Shown: positions 36,510 through 48,506, counted from the first letter of the stretch. The stretch: 64,000 nt of DNA from Lantana camara (GCA_037501455.1 CM074860.1:53950501-54014500); one strand, 5' to 3'. Notes: generated from the sequence alone by a model not told the origin. A program made the numbers and translations.

Positions 36510-36863
36510 TTTTCCTTTGAGACAGGATTCGCAAGAAGATAACTCTTTGAGATCATTTTCAGAGAATGATCCTAAAGTGTTTATCTTGCTAATTCTGTTC
36601 TTGGAAATGTGTCCTCATCTAGCGTGCTATAAGGGAGCTAAAACTTTGTCATCTCTCTTACGCTTTGTTTCTCGTTGTATATTCATAATAATGATATTTT
36701 GAGTTAGGTAAAGTCCATTACTTAGAGTACCGATATGAACGGAAGAGTTGTTCCGTTTGATAAAGTATTTACCATTCTTAATATAAGTTTCATAACCTTC
36801 ACAGTCTAATATTGGAACTGAAATTATATTACGAATAATGCTCGGTACATAAAGGACTTTATT
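36510..36863 (-). pseudogene. pol: Copia 1 protease C-terminus and integrase HHCC region, broken by stops
   Basis: This stretch stays in the same frame as gag and pol but carries at least three stops: TGA (36864-36866), TAG (36627-36629) in the WHARLGH motif and TGA (36615-36617) two codons later. Copia 2 reads through all three sites (its ORF 57624-59465). There is no frameshift, so nonsense changes alone disabled copia 1 here. Confidence 0.85.
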
Positions 36864-37913
36864 TCAGACTAACTCAAAACTACCTAAATCTAATCTAATT
36901 GTGCCTAAAGCTCGAGCTTCAACGTTTGAGCCATCACCGATCTTCAAGACACATTCTCCTTCTTTGAGTTGTTGGACTTCACTTAGCATCTGTACATCAT
37001 TACAGATATGAGTTCCACAACCGGTATCAAGTACCCAAGAACTAGAATTAATAGAAAGATTTATTTCAACGAGAAAGATAGCTTTCTTTAGAGTAGCCTT
37101 GTACTCTGGGTAGTTTCTCCTCCAATGTCCCGCTTTGCCACAATGGAAGCAAACATCCTCTTTCTGATCACGCTTCTTCTTTTGGGCCTTCCCCTTCGAA
37201 ACGCCACCAGTGGGCCTAAGGGGTTTCTTCTTCTTCTTTTGGGCTTTCTTGCCCTTACCTTTAGAAGGCCCAGAAAAGGAAGATGGAGCATTCACCATCA
37301 AAACCTTATTGTCCTTCTTGATCGTGCTTTCAGCAGTCACAAGCTGACTAATCAGCTCAGCTACAGTAGCACCAACATGATTCATGTTGAAGTTAAGGAC
37401 AAATGGGTTGAATGATGGTGGGAGCGAAGCTAGCAACAAATCCACTGAAAGCTCATCTTTCAGTGGCATGTCCATGGAAGCAAGTTTCTCAGTAAGGGCA
37501 AGAAACTTGAGTCCATATTCATGGACACTTGAACCTTCCCTCATTCTCAAGTGGAACAATTCCTTTGAAGTGTTATACCTTGTAACACGTTCATGAGGGC
37601 GGTAAAGTTGCTCTAAGTTGTCGTAAATCTCCCAAGCAAATTCCATGGCCTCATGTTGTCTTTGCAAGTCCGGAGACATGTTAGCCAACATAAGGCAACG
37701 GGCTTGGAGATTATCATCCTTCCACTTCTGAATCGCGTCCCGCTCGGCCCGAGTGGGAGCCTCCCCTTCGGGACTGGGCTCCCCTTCGAAGAGAACATAA
37801 GTTCTCTTCTCAGAATCTAAAATGATTTTTAGATTCCTCAGCCAATCAGAATAGTTGGGACCAGTCAACTTGTTTGACTCGAGGATCGATACAAGAGGGT
37901 TTTTGGTTGCCAT
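36864..37913 (-). pseudogene. gag: Copia 1 gag and start of protease (349 aa)
   Basis: It starts MATKNPLVSI, the first Met of the polyprotein. Residues about 15-205 are the UBN2-type copia gag (NYSDWLRNLK near the start, a RYNTSKELFHLRM segment at 112-124). A lysine-rich linker (about 218-250) is followed by a zinc knuckle C255, C258, H263, then Tyr268 where a Cys is expected, so RNA binding is probably lost. The protease active site is VLDTGC (D296-T297-G298). The frame ends at a TGA after ELV. The start is supported by copia 2, which opens at the same Met. Confidence 0.92.
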
Positions 37914-38120
37914 TTCAAAATACGTAGAGAATCACAGAATCTACGACCTAAATGGTAAAAACAGAGAACTAGTGAGCATGCTGAATTATAACGATATACA
38001 AAAGATAAGGTCTTTAATCTAATGTAGCTCCCACTGTTTTTCAAAGATCTAGAATTCCCAAAGATCTAAGAGGAACACGTTTCCTAATGGGTACTAAGAT
38101 CCTAGGCATTTTACCTCGAA

Positions 38121-38441
38121 CCCACGACTCGCGGACATTCTAAGTAAGAACCCTAGGTAGGTACAACTTACCAATTCTAACACCTTTAGAACTCTTAGTA
38201 ATTGTTTTTGCATCACCTATCTTTCAATATGGACCCACGACTCGTGCGACATCCATATTTACTTAGGCGTTAAGCTAGACCCATCAATCATAAGATCATG
38301 ACCAAAACTTAGTTCGAACGACCCACGACTCGCGGACATTGCCCTTGCTAAAATCGATCATGAAATATTGATCATTTAAAATGATCAATTAGGTAACTAA
38401 GAACTAATAAGCTCCACTAGCTATCCCACGACTCGCGGACA
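38121..38441 (-). repeat. Four spaced copies of CCCACGACTCGCGGACA in the copia 1 leader
   Basis: Copies start at 38121, 38234 (with GTGCGACA), 38332 and 38425, about 93-113 bp apart. The DNA between them is unrelated. Copia 2 has three copies (59894, 60006, 60154), two of them with CG-to-TG changes, and has lost the third by deletion. Confidence 0.8.
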
Positions 38442-39582
38442 ATAACTAGCTTCACTTACTAAACTTAAAACCTATTGATGGAATGCTAGGAATTTAATTC
38501 AAAATTTGCATCTCGAATTAAACACCTATTTGTTCGAAATTAGCTTAATATTTAAGGGGAATTTTCGACTCAACCGGAAGTTTTCCGGTTCGACCTCACC
38601 AACATATATGTTATCCAATTTTATTAGTCTTGATTAATGCAAGTACACTTACATGCATTTCAAACAAGCACATAAACAGATAACATGTCCTAGCATGATA
38701 CTAACATGTAATGATCATGGGTTCTACCTATCTTATGCGTGATATGTGGGAGCCACTCCACAATCACAAGTTCTAACATACATGCCACATAAACAGTTCA
38801 AATCACATAAGGGAAAGCGGTAACAAAATACGAGCCCTATCTCTATTACATTTAACAATTGAGATTCCCCTCCCTAACATTTTGAGGGGTCTTCACTTAT
38901 GGCCTCCTTGTTACTTGAATGTCGTCCATCTTACTCCATGGGTGCATTATCTCCAAAATGAAAATAAAACCTCACCACCTATCTCTACTCTCAAATTACA
39001 ATAAAAGGAAAAAGACATAAAGTAATAAGGCTCAATCTTCATATTTGCCTTAGACAATTACACGGGGCACACCCCGGCCTCAAAACAGTAATATGGAAAG
39101 CCACATAATAAATCACATAACAGTACGCACATAAGTGAGGCTCCAACCTCAATTGAAAAACGCAACTATAGGGCTCCAACCCCAATTTAAACCATCCATG
39201 TGCATAAATTAAAACCATACATAGATCTAAACCCATGATCACCTAACATGCTTTTGCGAGAATTTAAATTTAGCCAATAAATTAAAATTCTCGTTTCAAG
39301 TCCTAATGACTTAAAACACGACTTGATGCGAGTCTTATTTATAAAAGTTTTCAATAAATCCCAAATTACCAAAACAAATAAAATTCCAATTAATTTCTAA
39401 AAATTAATAATTTTATCAAAGATTGTATTTTCCCAAAATATAAACCGTTTCAATTTCTAAAAAATCCCAATTTTAAGTTTTATTCAAAAATTAAAATAAA
39501 TATTCAAAAAATAAAATTTTAAAATTAAAATAAAAATTGGGACTAGATTGCACGAAATACGAAAAATCGGATCACGAAAACT

Positions 39583-39812
39583 GGGCCCGTGCACGAAAAG
39601 GGGTTGCACGTCCCAAGCGCGGCCAAGGCCACGAGAGTACCGGGACGGTACGGGCGACGGTGGGCGGCCAGTCTCGGCCGCCTTGGGCGGGCGCGCTAAG
39701 GGCCTCCCGCGCGGTTGCGGGAGGGTGCTGGGCGGCTGCCCTGCGCGCGCCTAGGCCAGGCGGGCGGTGCGCGCGAAGCCCGCGCGCGCGACTCCTTCGC
39801 CCGCGGGGTTTC
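39583..39812. other. GC-rich CpG-dense block in the copia 1 leader
   Basis: A sharp rise in GC content inside AT-rich DNA, with runs such as GCGCGCGAAGCCCGCGCGCG. It includes the hairpin CCTCCCGC-GCGGTT-GCGGGAGG (39703-39724). The counterpart in copia 2 (61301-61620) is longer and differently arranged. Confidence 0.8.
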
Positions 39813-40086
39813 GCGTGTTCGTCGTATTCCGTATTTTCGTATCGTGTTTTCGTTCAAAAGCAAAACCAATCCAAGAAATCCAAAAACAGTTTATACAGTT
39901 TCAAATCTAAAATAGTTTTTCAAATATTAAATTTTGCAAAAACCAATTTTCAGAAACTTTTAGGAAAAAATACAGTTTCGCAATTCAGGCTTTCTAAAAC
40001 AATTACAAATACTCAATCGCATCAAGCCTAAGAATTTCTACCAAATTCAGTGTAATTGAGACGAATCAGAAACACGATTAACGAGG

Positions 40087-40099
40087 TGGCTCTGATACA
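40087..40099 (-). other. Copia 1 primer binding site
   Basis: The minus strand reads TGTATCAGAGCCA, matching the tRNA-iMet complement TGGTATCAGAGC except near its start. It lies a few bases after the 5' LTR end TTCCAACA. Confidence 0.8.
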
Positions 40100-40102
40100 A
40101 CT

Positions 40103-42044
40103 TGTTGGAAAACACAAATAAAAAAGCAGCGGAATTTAAAAAAAATTTCCAACAAAAGGATCTTGAACTCGCAATCGTGTAACCAAATTCGTAAAGATAG
40201 AAAACTTACTTTTCTTTTGTTCTTTCTTGAAGCTTTTCAAGCCACCCAAGAACGCTCTTCTCGCGGCTTGATCCCCTCTCCTTGGTAAAGCTTGAATCTT
40301 CAAACTTCTAACTTGAACTCTCTAGAAAAAGTCCACCAACTTGATCACAATCTAACTAGTAAGGATGCTAGTTCTCTAGTTAGTGTTTAGGCTTCACCTA
40401 GGGTTTTATTTTATCTTGGAGAAAGAATGGTGTTCAACACATGAACCAAAAGAATTGCCAATTAGCTCCTAGAGGAGCTCGAGCTCCCCTATTTATAAGA
40501 GGGGGAGTGCCGAAATTCCTAGTCCTTAATGGGCTAGGATTTTGGTCTCTCTCTCTCCTATTACTTGATCATCAAGTAATTTTGACTTTGACTTTGAATT
40601 ATAATTCAAATCAACTTTCAAGAGAGCTAAAAATATCCAAACTATTTTTGGATAATTTTATACTTTATTCATTTAAAATAAATAACTTATTTAATCTAAT
40701 TAATTAATTCGTAATTAATTAACTAGATTATTTTCTCCAAAATAAGACTTTCTTTTTAATTCAAAATTAAACCAAAGTCTATTAAATAATTAACACATTT
40801 AATTATTTAATACATATATATACAATATATATATATTCACACGTGTCACAGTGACACGTGTCACTCACGTGAGCCACACGTGTGATTTCACACGTGTGGA
40901 ACCCTCTTGGTCCGATTAACTCGTTTAATCATTTTTAAGCCTCAACTCATGTAACCAAGTTGTTGTGTGTGACCCTCTAGGTTCTCAATTCAATTAGCAG
41001 TGACCCTAATTAATTAATTCACTAATTAATTAATCAGTCCACAGATTAAACGACCATAGTCTAGCAACAGGTGTTTAACCCCTAGCTGAATTGGAATGTT
41101 TGGATTCGACAGAACCTTTAAGTCATTGATTCATGTGAGATACAATCCTCCTACTTACTATCTCTCAACCAAGATCTAGGGTAAGGGAATAATCAGAGCC
41201 CTAATAATCCGGTCTTAAAGCTAAGTGCATTTCATATCCATTTGATCTCAATCCAAGAAACCCTTTTCTTGATGTCTTGATCTACTGCCTGGGCCAAGGA
41301 CTCCATATGGCATATGAATGACTTACACAATAAGAGATCACCTTGCAAATGCAAGTGTAGGTCCTTTCTTGATTCACATTCACTTTCATGAATCACTTGT
41401 GCAGCCCCAGCATAAGCCTTGAATCAGTTGTGTAAGGCGACACCCTTTAAAGCTTATACCTAAGACTACAAAGTTAACTCATAAAGTGACAAGGAACCTC
41501 AAGTCTAAGGATCAATTAATCACATCAATGACTCGTGAGATATTTCCTAATCTGGAAGTTTCCATTTCCTGAAATAGAAACTTCCTTTCCCATTTAGGAA
41601 TGTTCTCACACGGGGCACCTCAGTGAACTTACTTATTAAAGTAAGCACCCTCATGTATCACGCACGTATCAACTATACACTTTGCACCTCCATGAAACAA
41701 GGTGGTCCTTCTTAAGGGCGTGATCCCACAAGCAAGCCTTAGAGGAGTCAGGTTAACACTCCCACTGTCTGTAGGACTCATCGACTTGGAGTAATTTACT
41801 AATCATGACTTATGTGATATAGGGCTCGTTTCATGAACCATTTCACCTAAATGGTAGAGTCCTAAAGTCATCAGGATTAGGGGAGTTCTTATACATACAC
41901 AGATAAAGTAAACGCATACCAAACAAGAGCATATAAAGAAGTGTTGCCTCAATTCGTTATTTCATTCAAAGATTGTCTGTGATTACAATAAGGAAAAGCA
42001 CAAAGCGGATATACAATCGGCTTTCAAGGGCACTATTCCTAACA
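40103..42044 (-). repeat. Copia 1 5' LTR (1942 bp)
   Basis: The minus strand starts TGTTAGGAATAG (42044) and ends TTCCAACA (40103). The TATA box CTTATAAATA is at 40490-40499. Downstream of it on the transcribed strand is a near-palindrome with core GAGCTCGAGCTC. Confidence 0.95.
40838..40898 (-). promoter_or_regulatory. Phased G-box/ABRE palindromes in the copia 1 5' LTR
   Basis: Palindromes start at 40838, 40853 (GACACGTGTC), 40864 (CTCACGTGAG, perfect), 40875 and 40889 (CACACGTGTG). The spacing is 15, 11, 11 and 14 bp. The 3' LTR copy differs by a 4-bp deletion and one CACGTG-to-CACATG change. Confidence 0.75.
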
Positions 42045-42049
42045 TGCTT

Positions 42050-44085
42050 ATCAATACTTGTTGGTCTCTTGTTTATTTGGATAATAACGTGATGCATAGC
42101 ATGAGCAAGGTTAACCCAGCATGCATAAGTTTCTTGTCTTTGTGATAGTTTGCATGGAGTCCTCACACCACTGAATGAAGTTTCCCTTCGTAATGATGAA
42201 GACCGGGGTAAGAGTAGGGTGAAAGCTAAAGAGACTTGGAGGAAGTAATAATAAGAAGGCCAAAAATACTACGAAAAAGAAGGGGCGCCTTAATGATGAT
42301 TAATCAAGAGAATGTTAAGGGAAGAATCAAAACTACAATCTGGCATCAAGTATTCGAACTCAATACCTAGAAAGTAAACGACTAACTCCCGGTCCTAGGG
42401 TAACTTTAATCAAGCTCCACGAGACCGTCTAACCCGAGTAAAGAGCAAAGGTAAACTAAGTTCTTTAAGGGATAAGTAGCAGAGGTCGACAAAGAATGTT
42501 CGAATATAATCGGATTAGTGAATAATGAGCACTACGGACCATCGAGGAAGAGTTCTAATCAAACCAATCCAGTAGAAGTCAAGCTTGGGCAATAAGAGGA
42601 AGGAGAGAGAATCGAGACGCCTCGGGTATGGAGTAAGGAAGAAGTCTTGTTAGGAAAGGTTAAAGAAAAATCAATCAGTAATGGTGATTCCGAGTCCATG
42701 GACAGCTAAAATGCGAGAGGTTCTACCTTTGAGATGGATTGGAGTTTACTTTCCAGATCCAAGCTAAATTATCGTGCTGTGAAGTTGAATTGAGAGATCT
42801 GAAGCAACAATTGGAAGCGATAAAGAAAGGCAAGGAGTTTTGGAATAAAATCATGGACCCAAGTGTGATCCATTACAGGACAAGTCATACGATCAATTTG
42901 AATTAGTAAAGAGTGGACTCGGGGGGATTTCAATCAAGGTGGTAACTTGGTGAAGTTTCGGGACAACAACTGGAGACCGATTATTAGGAAGAAGCCAAGA
43001 TATTAATTTTATGAACATCAAAGAATTGGGATCACAGGCTTTAAAAGATTAACAGACGATAAAAATTGTGAAGAAATAAACACTAGGGTGTGGCATTTGA
43101 TGACTCTGAGGAGTATCTCTTCATCCGACCCTAAAATATAAAAGAGAGAGATCGAGAAACCAAAATTTAAACTAGACAAGGTATGGGGATGTTCTAGAAG
43201 GAGTGGGTTGAGAAACTTCAAGAAAACCGGGGATTCTGATACGATAATTGTTGACTAAGTTTAGGTGATTCAAGACTAAACGGGTTATGAAAGATTCCGG
43301 AAGGAAAAGAACTTAAATAATCTCTCATGCCAATTAAGGGAATTGAAGAAGAGGAAAGAAATTATTCGGGGAATAAGTATCGTCAAATCAGGGATAATAT
43401 TGGGGGAAAATGGAATGGAATTAACAAGTTAAGGATCCATTCAGTTAAACCGAAGTCGAGGAATCCAGGTCACGAATTTGAAGACGTCAAGCTTAACTCT
43501 CCACTTCATTTCATTAATGTGAAAGGCTTCGAGAATTGGTGAACAGTACATTATATCATTCATGGCATGGGCATCATCCATTTTTGAATGTTATGGTATT
43601 GTTGTGTGATTTACTCGTGTACGTGTGCGCTTGTTGTGTGTTTTCCTTGAGTGTGTGGCTTTCACGGTAAGCTGATGGTCGCGGTTACAACGGTCTTTCG
43701 GAACAAGCAAGAAGTGGTGATTTAGCTCTCTAGCAAAGGGACTTCTTGAACTAGAAGGTCCGAGTGGTGGAGGTTCAGTAACCACGCCATTCGTGTAATA
43801 CCGAGCTTTTGAGTAGTTGGAATGAATCAAACGATGGGAGATGAATGAAACTTGGAGCCTCCTATCGTGCGAAACATTTTAGTTGCTCCTAGCACGGATC
43901 AAGCGGTGAGGATTTTCTAGAACAAGATTTCGAGAAGGGATCAAACCCCTTGTACAAGAAGACCTTACCGGGCTAACCCTTGTCGGGACGACATGAACCT
44001 CGAACTTGGGTGAATACGGGAAGTTGCTTGAGCTTGAAACTCGAGCGGGGAACCTGGGGACCAGGTTCTCTTAAGGGGGGTGGAT
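42050..44085 (+). repeat. Non-coding remainder of family A internal copy 2
   Basis: It continues the internal region interrupted by copia 1 and aligns with 25739-27761. There are no pol motifs. A 71-codon frame (43327-43542) is broken in copy 1 and not recognised. It ends with the purine tract AAGGGGGGTGGA (44073-44084). Confidence 0.8.
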
Positions 44086-45295
44086 TGTGACACCCTGTTT
44101 CTTCGGCAAGCCAGGTATGATGTATGTGCGCATTTAAAATTATTATTTATGTATTTTATAGTTATCTTTAATTGTTTATTTTCATTATTTATATTAATTA
44201 ATTTTAATTCTTTGATTATTTGAATTTTTTATTTGAATTTTGCCTACCTTGTGGTAATTTGCTTCGTTTGTGTTCGATTTGAGATCGAAATTTCGTGCTT
44301 TTCTGATATGTTGGAGATTTTTGAGTTATGAATTCGTTTATGTGCTTGTTTTTCATTTTTGGACTTGTTTGAAATGGTAACGCACCATTTTATTTGTTTT
44401 GGGGACTCGAGGGCCTAACTAGTTTTAGCATTCCTTGTGTTCCGGAATTTATATCTTGAGCTCGGGAATTCGGTTTTGAATTTCGGAAGTGGCTCCGGAC
44501 TCATAACAAGATTTTCAAGCTAATGAACCTAGCCTTATATTTTTCTAAGCCCGTTTGATACTCCGAATTTGGCCCGGAAAATTGACTCGCGCTTATTATG
44601 GCTACCTTTCACCAATTTGCACTTTAGTCCCTCAATTCTTGACCAATTACCCGCAAACTTGGACCCACATGACCCAAAATTAATTATCTACCATCCCTAT
44701 CTCCTTCAATTCGTCCACATAAGCCAAGAAAGAGATTTTCAGCAGCTTTGGAGAGGAACCAAGAAAATCCCAACCCTATTCACCAAGTTAAGATTTTGAG
44801 CTTCAATCTCCTTGTTTCTCCATTATCTTCAAAGGGTAAGTTTATATTTGATATCTACATGAATATATGATCATTTTAATCCAAGGAATTCAGCTTTTGA
44901 ACCATGTTTAATTGAGTTTTGATCCAAGACATGAATAGTTAGGTTTAAGCTTAAATTTGAATTACATGACTTCCTTGGGGTTTCTTCTTGATTTGGTTCT
45001 ATAATCTTGATCACTTATACCTTATTTATTGTTGTATGAACCTGAATTTGGTGGTAGTTGAGTTATGGGTGAGATACCATTAATGTTCTTAAGGTTTTGG
45101 AAGAGATATTCTTGAGTTTGGATCCTTTTTCCTTCTCCCTCACTTGCTGTCAGTTTTGGCCTAATTTCTAGGAGTTTATGTGCTGAATTGCTGCCTCTTT
45201 TCTTGCCTTTACATGCATAAATGAGATGGTATTTGTTTGGGATGAGATTCAGGGCTGAACAGGGCTGATTTGCATCTCCTTCGCGGATGAATTAG

Positions 45296-45377
45296 TCTCC
45301 CTGGGCGGGGAGAATTTTAAGCAAGAAAGTACCCGGCCTGGGACTTTTATGAATAAAATCTCCCCGGGCGGGGAGAT
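45296..45377 (+). repeat. Palindrome array in LTR A3 with a fusion deletion
   Basis: TCTCCCTGGGCGGGGAGA (45296-45313), a hybrid AGTACCCGGCCTGGGAC (45328-45344) and ATCTCCCCGGGCGGGGAGAT (45358-45377). The hybrid joins the left arm of unit 2 to the right arm of unit 3 as seen in A1. The sequence between is missing. Confidence 0.85.
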
Positions 45378-46850
45378 GGGGTGCAGTCCGTGGGGTGATT
45401 TATTTGTTTTCCTTCCTTATGCATGGTTTTAATGTTATAACTTCCAAAGCTTTGCAAACTGATTATGTAGTATAATAAATTGTCTTATAGAAAAACCATG
45501 GAATTTATTATGCCATTTTCACGTGAGGGTCTGGGGTGTGCATGCATGGCATGTGTTTCATTAATTGATTTCCTTGATCATTGTTTTATTTGCATCTGAT
45601 TTATAATCAATACATTCAGGTTATATATATTATATTATTTGCCATGTATTATATATATAATATATAGGTATTGTATTTAAGTCCTGAATTATTTAATGTG
45701 ATTTTGTGATTTAAATTATTTGTTATATTTTATGAATTACGGTTATGAATTGATTTGATACGTTTTATATGAGCTACGAATTTAAGTGATCTAAGTGATA
45801 CATTCTTGCATTTCATTTGCACCCATTGCAAGCATGAACATTGTCGAGCGTCTATACGGTTCATTATTGAGTCTAAGTCTCAGGTCTTGCTTTCTTTTGT
45901 TTCAGAGCCTCTTCCGGGCGTGCATTATCCCGGAGTTTAGGTGGTCGTTCACTCTTTCACCCAGTTTCACTCTTGTTTTGTTATAAGGTGAGGTTTAGGA
46001 CCTTTCTTTTAGATAATCGACCTATGGCCTAAATGTGATGATTTCCTCACCCGCATGAAATTATACTATATATTTTATATATTAGATACGTGCTTTATGA
46101 TATGTTTATGACCTTATCTTACGTTTAAAATGTTTTAAAACTATATGTATGAGCGTATATAAGCTTCAAAATATTTTGCAACGAGGCTATGCTCCAAACC
46201 GTGTGTTGTCATGCAAGCTAGGATCTACCTCAACATCTTATTGTTAAGGAAGACACAGAGAGGTACGTGTATAACATATGCCGAGTTGCAAGGTAAGGTA
46301 TACTCGATAAGGTGCGTATGTTACGTTTAATTCTGTAGCGATTTAAGTAAGTTTAATGAGTTAAGGGGTTACTGTTGGGCCCCGGAGATATCAGTAAGGG
46401 AGACCCGGGCCGACCATGGGGTCGTCGGTTATGACCCTTGTGCACGCTCTCATTTGAGATATTCACGTGCAACTGTTGGAGGTTGGGAAGGTGTGATATC
46501 GTGAGCCCTTGGTGGAAACCGGGGAAGGCATATTGTGGGTTAGCTACCCCGTATGTATTTGTAAATTAGGTGGAAAGGGTTTGACTCCCAAAACACCGTT
46601 GTTGTTGGGGATGGTTTGTTTTATGTATTTACGATTTCTTGACTTTAATCGTTATAGAGGAGTAAGGGTTAAGTGCTCGTACTCGCCGAGCTTTTGGTTT
46701 AATTCGTTGATTATGAAATGGGGTAGGAGTTTTCTTTAAACTCTAGTGTGTTTTGGTTTGATTATGAAATGTATAAGTTTGCTTCGAAAATGGTTTGGTG
46801 TGAAAAACCCTTTTCCGATTCATAATCTTTTATTTAATACGTGTTCTGCT

Positions 46851-46909
46851 CTATATTTATATAGTGTGTGGGTGTGTGTTAGCCCTCTCACTCAGTCGAG
46901 TCGTGACTG
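46851..46909 (+). promoter_or_regulatory. LTR A3 core promoter and R-start hairpin
   Basis: CTATATTTATATAG (46851-46864) is followed by GTTAGCCCTCTCACT and CAGTC-GAGTCGT-GACTG (46893-46909). Confidence 0.65.
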
Positions 46910-48249
46910 ACCCCTCTCTTTTCCCTCCTTTAGTTGCAGGTTGGCTCGAGCTAAGCAGGGAAGTTTGTGGTCGTGTTGTTCTAGCTAGTGTAGGTCGAGT
47001 CAGCATTTCATACTTGCATATTTGAATACTTATGACTTGTATGTGTATTAGTTGGTTTTTTGATAAAGTTTGAACACTTGGTGTAAATATTGGATTTGTT
47101 TTGGGTCGTATGACCATTGTATATGTCTTTTGTTAAGGTTTTTTGGCTTTATTCCTTGCTTTCGCATTTTGATATGTCTGTTTTGCGCGCTCTGTTAGTG
47201 TTTAGCCCCGTTTAGCCTAGTGCGTGTGTGTAGGTTCCCATTTGCTTAGACTTGGACTCATTTATGGACGTCCATTTCATATGGGTCTAGGTGCGGGGGA
47301 TGTGGTGGCTCGCCTCTCCGGGCGCTACAAGCAAGCACGAATCAGGAATCATTAAGTTATCAATGTCATGAATACATGTACAAGATTAACCTTCTTTTCC
47401 GGTGATGATCCGGGTAGCTAACCCTCGCCATCTAGGTCACAGTGGTACGGCGGGTTCATGACTCCCCAGTCCGGAATCCCACCTTGTACCAAACCTCCTG
47501 GCGGATATCCGGGTTGGTCCAACACGATGAGACTTATGCAAAAGGTCACCGTCGACCCGATGCCTCCTCGGTTCGCTCAATACATAGTCCCTGGGCCCCA
47601 CGATCAAGTACAGGAATCCACACCGGCTAGTCCAGCACTAGGAGAGCCGGGGGCAATCCGGATCTTGCAAACCAGGCTCAGGGTTAACACTTTAAGGTTT
47701 ATAAAACAATTTTTGTACATAGCCGGTATAAAAGATACGATTTGTTTAATATGAAAACCATTCGCCTTATTTAGAGCATGCAAGGTTATAGGTCGCTTAT
47801 AAAAGAAACCCCTCACCTCCATGTGCAAGAAAGACTAACAGAGGAACCACGAAGCTCGAAAGTCTCCACCGAGGAGATCACTGTACAAAAAAAGAAACAC
47901 GGTGTACATGTGAAACACAACTTAAAATGGAACCAAGTAGGACGCACGAAAAATGTTCATGAAGTGGTGAAACGTGTCATGGCATGATTCAATTTGCATT
48001 AAATCATAAGAATGTTATGAAATGTGTGATCGTGTTCATGTGCACAATTAATGCCCACACAAATCAGCAAGTATACGAATTCATATCGGATCATGCGTTA
48101 AAACGGGAAATAAATCATAAAAGAGTTCAAGACATTAAATAAAGGCATATAAAGGTCATGCATAACACATACAAGCAAGAACGGACGACAACGGACCATT
48201 CTCAAATGAAAATGACCGTCCCGAAAAACGGCCAGAAGTCAGTCAGCTC

Positions 48250-48373
48250 CCAAACGGCTGTTTGGACCCAAAGACAAAAGTGGAAATGGTTGTTTGGGGA
48301 CCTTCTGTCCCTAGACTGAACACTCGGAACGGCCGTATCGGCCACAGGCCAAAACTCCAAACGGCCGTTCCGG
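48250..48373 (-). repeat. Palindrome array, CCAAACGGCCGTTTGG type, in LTR E2
   Basis: CCAAACGGCTGTTTGG (48250-48265), a decayed GGAAATGGTTGTTTGG (48282-48297), GGAACGGCCGTATCGG (48326-48341) and CCAAACGGCCGTTCCGG (about 48357-48373). The core is CGGCCG as in the other families. Confidence 0.75.
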
Positions 48374-48506
48374 CCCTCGCTGTCCACGCGTGAACTCCTT
48401 TTCTTCTTGCTTGTGTGCTGATCGTGTGAAACAGGGAGAAGAAAAGAAGAGATTGGCCCTTTTTAGGTCCGGGCAAATGGGTCGGTTGAAACGGGCAGGG
48501 TCAAAT

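Larger units (their letters stand above)
37914..40086 (-). other. Copia 1 leader (5' UTR), about 2.2 kb
   Basis: A long untranslated leader between PBS and gag. It contains four spaced copies of a 17-bp motif (38121-38441), AT-rich DNA, and a GC-rich block (39583-39812). No convincing gene is in it. Plus-strand frames over the GC block are composition artefacts. The end nearest gag probably holds packaging signals, by analogy with other retroelements. Confidence 0.7.
32039..42044 (-). mobile_element. Copia 1: complete Ty1/copia element (10,006 bp), target duplication TGCTT
   Basis: The LTRs are 32039-33976 (3') and 40103-42044 (5'), nearly identical, starting TGTTAGGAATAG and ending TTCCAACA on the minus strand. 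TGCTT repeats at 32034-32038 and 42045-42049. The order PBS, long leader, gag-protease, integrase, RT, RNase H, purine tract is that of copia elements (integrase before RT). It sits in the second family A internal region. High LTR similarity means a fairly recent insertion, but stop codons in the polyprotein make this copy non-autonomous. Confidence 0.95.
17487..47329 (+). mobile_element. Tandem family A element: LTR-internal-LTR-internal-LTR
   Basis: Three LTRs (17487-24765, 27762-31022, 44086-47329) alternate with two internal regions. Each internal region begins with a tRNA-iMet PBS and ends with a purine tract. The target duplication AGCAA flanks only the outermost ends (17482-17486 and 47330-47334), so the whole array sits in one insertion site in LTR E2. 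Without nested insertions each internal region is about 3.0 kb and contains no protease, RT or integrase, so this is a LARD-like non-autonomous element. Unequal LTR-LTR recombination between alleles would produce the array. Confidence 0.85.
44086..47329 (+). repeat. LTR A3 (3244 bp), right end of the family A complex
   Basis: It starts TGTGACACCCTG and ends GGGCGCTACA, followed by the target duplication AGCAA. The layout is as in A2. It has a deletion fusing two palindromes at 45328-45344. Confidence 0.92.

Noticed and set aside
39537..40031. A 164-codon arginine/alanine-rich frame on the plus strand in the copia 1 leader
   Set aside because: It is antisense to the element, caused by the GC-rich block, and not kept in copia 2.
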